64,000 nt of DNA from JBGSUZ01 sp043770095 (GTDB lineage: Bacteria > Bacillota > Clostridia > Peptostreptococcales > Acidaminobacteraceae), in assembly GCA_043770095.1 (NCBI GenBank), contig JAYVIR010000083.1, forward strand, positions 1 to 64,000. The letters are read 5' to 3'. The position numbers and the translations under genes are program-made. How positions within the stretch are numbered: position 1 is the stretch's first letter; every line of letters starts with the position of its first letter. The notes under the pieces were generated by a model. The model was not told the origin of the DNA, did no database searches, and saw only the letters and a program-made list of their open reading frames with translations. Shown one piece after another: positions 62,132-64,000 of this stretch.

Positions 62132-63013
62132 ATGGATTTAGGCGGCGTGGTTCAGTCGATATTGGATTATTTGTTTGGCGCGTCCATTCGTGGCATACTC
62201 GAACCGTTTATCAAAGCCATTCAGGACGTTCTTATATCACCAGATGCCATCAATAAACTGCTATATGTGGACGCATTATATGATAGCGTTCGCACCATTG
62301 CCATCGCGCTGCTGATTCTTATTAGCACTTGGCAGAGTTTCAAATCCATGTTTGCATGGGTAGGTTTTGAAGCGGAGGAACCGATCAGAATTGCAATCCG
62401 ATCGATGGTGATGGGATTTTTCATATGGTATGCCAAAGACATCTTGATGATTGGCGTTACCTTTACCAGTGATGCCATTGGCATTGCGCTGAGTTCTGTG
62501 GGGTACGCCGATTACAACGTGAATATTTTAAGTGCGCTGATGGAACTGCCCACGCAGTTTGGATTGTTTTCGATTACAGCCATTCTCAGTATTTACGTGA
62601 TTTTTAAGAGCCTAGGGCTCTTTTTTAAAATGTTTGAACGCTTGATTTTTAATTCATTTTTAATCGTGTGCAGTCCTTTGGCGTTTGCCTGCGGCGTAGC
62701 TCAACCGACCAAAGGCTTTCTCACTGGATTTATCCGCGTGTATGTTGGCAATTTGGTTATTCAACTTTTACAGATGATTTGTCTTGCAGCATTAGGCATT
62801 TACTGGGCAAATGCAGCTGCCAGTGGCGGTTTTGTACACTGGATTGTGGCGATTGGGATCATCAAAATTGTCGGGAAGTTGGAAGATATTATTCGCGACA
62901 TGTCCATATCCGTAGGTGTGGGCAGGGATATGAATGGCGCTTTATCAAAACTCCAATCAACCGTTCACGTATCACAATCAGTGGTTGGTTTGGCAAAAGC
63001 ATTTGTGCGATAA
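62132..63013 (+). CDS. TrbL/VirB6-like conjugative membrane protein
   Basis: The 293-aa polytopic protein has about six hydrophobic helices (for example FGLFSITAILSIYVIFKSLGLFF and FNSFLIVCSPLAFACGV). It ends in a soluble GVGRDMNGALSKLQSTVHVSQ tail, as in VirB6/TrbL channel proteins of Gram-positive elements. ATG 62132 follows GGGTGTG. Position between the pilin-like and peptidase genes fits. Confidence 0.7.
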   Translation: MDLGGVVQSILDYLFGASIRGILEPFIKAIQDVLISPDAINKLLYVDALYDSVRTIAIALLILISTWQSFKSMFAWVGFEAEEPIRIAIRSMVMGFFIWYAKDILMIGVTFTSDAIGIALSSVGYADYNVNILSALMELPTQFGLFSITAILSIYVIFKSLGLFFKMFERLIFNSFLIVCSPLAFACGVAQPTKGFLTGFIRVYVGNLVIQLLQMICLAALGIYWANAAASGGFVHWIVAIGIIKIVGKLEDIIRDMSISVGVGRDMNGALSKLQSTVHVSQSVVGLAKAFVR

Positions 63014-63025
63014 GGTGGAGGACCC

Positions 63026-64000
63026 GTGAGTAAAAATAAAATAACGCTGTCAGATACCGCACAGTTAGGCATTGCCGCAGCGCGTGCATTTGCAGGGGAT
63101 TTCACGGCAGCGGCAGTTCAGGTGCTCAAGTGGCGCAAAGTGATTATCGGAATTGTTGTGGGGACAGCATTTTTTATTGTCCTTATTTCAACTGTCCTCA
63201 TCAGCATGCCGTCCCTAATCATGCAGTCATTAATGCCAGGAGAAGCCTACAAAGTGCCAGTGGCGTTTGCTGAAAATGAGCTGCTGAGTGTAAAAAAAGA
63301 GAGTGATTCAATATTAAGTGAAATCATGCAGTGGGTCAATCAAATGGGACAAGGGACGGCTATAGAGTCAAGTAAGGGCGGTGAAAAGGTGGTGAAATCA
63401 ATTGATACAGAGATTGATTATCAGGATGTTCTGATTCTATACAATATGAAATTTGGTGGTTATGCGCAGGGTGAAGGCATTGATTTGGCAAAGATAAAGG
63501 AAATTGCCCGCCTGTTTGTTAAAAAGGATAGCCAAACCGATACGGCTGAATCGGGTGAAGTCACGCTTAAAATTAGCGCAACAACCAGATCGTTCACTGA
63601 AGTCATGGCAGATTTGCAATTAAGTGATTTGAAGCAGTCTGTCGCTCTGAATATGTATAACTGCCTACATTACAATCAGCATAATGGAATCATAGCTGGA
63701 AATGACGTAATCGGGCTGGAACTTAAGGACATCACGTTTAAAGATGGAGACACGGCAGTCACTTATTTTAGTCAAATGGACAAACGGTGGAAAAGAGAAC
63801 CATATGGGAAAACAGGAAGCATTGGAGAAAGTGGCTGCGGGCCCACTTCAATGGCGATGGTGGTAAGCAGTTTGAGCAAGAACCCTATGAATCCTCTCGA
63901 AATGGCAAATTGGGCGTATCAAAATGGTTATAAATGCGAAGGCAATGGAAGTTATCACAGTTTTATACCAGAAGCGGCGCGGCATTTTGGCTTACAAGTA
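63026..64000 (+). CDS. Membrane-anchored C39-like peptidase of the transfer system (3' end outside window)
   Basis: The frame starts at GTG 63026 behind GGTGGAGG and runs open to the window edge (325 codons). It has one N-terminal membrane helix (VIIGIVVGTAFFIVLISTVLI), then an extracellular region of about 190 residues. After this comes YFSQMDKRWKREPYG with ESGCGPTSMAMVVSSL, whose Cys is the expected nucleophile of peptidase_C39-like domains. Such proteins open the cell wall for conjugation. The His and Asp/Asn residues should lie beyond the edge. Confidence 0.8.
   Translation, partial: MSKNKITLSDTAQLGIAAARAFAGDFTAAAVQVLKWRKVIIGIVVGTAFFIVLISTVLISMPSLIMQSLMPGEAYKVPVAFAENELLSVKKESDSILSEIMQWVNQMGQGTAIESSKGGEKVVKSIDTEIDYQDVLILYNMKFGGYAQGEGIDLAKIKEIARLFVKKDSQTDTAESGEVTLKISATTRSFTEVMADLQLSDLKQSVALNMYNCLHYNQHNGIIAGNDVIGLELKDITFKDGDTAVTYFSQMDKRWKREPYGKTGSIGESGCGPTSMAMVVSSLSKNPMNPLEMANWAYQNGYKCEGNGSYHSFIPEAARHFGLQV

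Noticed and set aside
1..64000. CRISPR array, tRNA or rRNA genes
   Set aside because: No regularly spaced direct repeats, cloverleaf or rRNA segments were recognised on either strand.

Overview
The window looks like the chromosome of a low-to-moderate G+C Bacillota bacterium of class Clostridia. The signs are strong GGAGG ribosome binding sites, many short intergenic gaps, an anaerobic-type (Cbi) cobalamin pathway, a RelQ-type alarmone synthetase, a UPF0182 protein and a clostridial-style conjugative element. A Fusibacter/Acidaminobacter-like host is a guess only. No rRNA, tRNA or CRISPR array was seen.

Layout. (1) 1-8250 is a visibly A+T-rich accessory island. It holds gene fragments (serine hydrolase, metallophosphoesterase), a dead IS630-family element with 16-bp terminal repeats, an AAA/DUF4143 ATPase, an orphan membrane/zinc-ribbon protein, and a putative defence locus. 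That locus consists of an unknown 252-aa protein, a compact G+C-rich structured element, and a reverse transcriptase with an extra N-terminal domain resembling nucleoside deoxyribosyltransferases. (2) 8700-25660 is one long tetrapyrrole operon behind a cobalamin riboswitch and terminator: cbiC, D, E, T, L, F, G, H, J; the cobalt ECF transporter cbiMNQO; then hemA, a precorrin-2 dehydrogenase, hemC, a cobA-hemD fusion, hemB and hemL. It runs from glutamyl-tRNA to the late ring-modification steps of the anaerobic B12 pathway. No cobalt chelatase (CbiK/CbiX), CbiA, CbiP or CbiB is present here. (3) 25730-37810 is housekeeping: a USP-like protein, UPF0182, a secreted two-domain 5'-nucleotidase split by a frameshift, a YhcC-type radical SAM protein, RelQ, a metallophosphoesterase and RlmD.

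(4) From just downstream of rlmD to the right edge lies what reads as an integrative and conjugative element with cargo. At its left end two 91-bp direct repeats (terminator plus palindromic operator) bracket a 3.7-kb block. The block carries an AAA15-type ATPase, a TOPRIM-like partner (PARIS/OLD-like), a soluble MotA-like protein, a small membrane protein and an XRE regulator. The second repeat copy serves as promoter/operator of an AbiEi/AbiEii toxin-antitoxin pair. The element backbone follows: an ArdC-like protein, an 1882-aa methylase/SNF2-type helicase, ParA, ParB, RadC, a DUF3991/TOPRIM protein, two replication-relaxation-like proteins, VirD4, a pilin-like protein, a TrbL-like membrane protein and a C39 peptidase cut by the window edge. 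A RloA/RloB-type pair with its own consensus promoter, two identical operators and a neighbouring structured G+C-rich element is inserted between the relaxation-like genes and VirD4.

The most interesting material is the reverse-transcriptase locus (4.8-7.7 kb), the direct-repeat-flanked ATPase/TOPRIM/MotA-like block (38-41.8 kb), and the structured element plus double-operator control of the RloAB-like pair (57.5-59.8 kb). All functions are assigned from sequence motifs read by eye; no database search was run.
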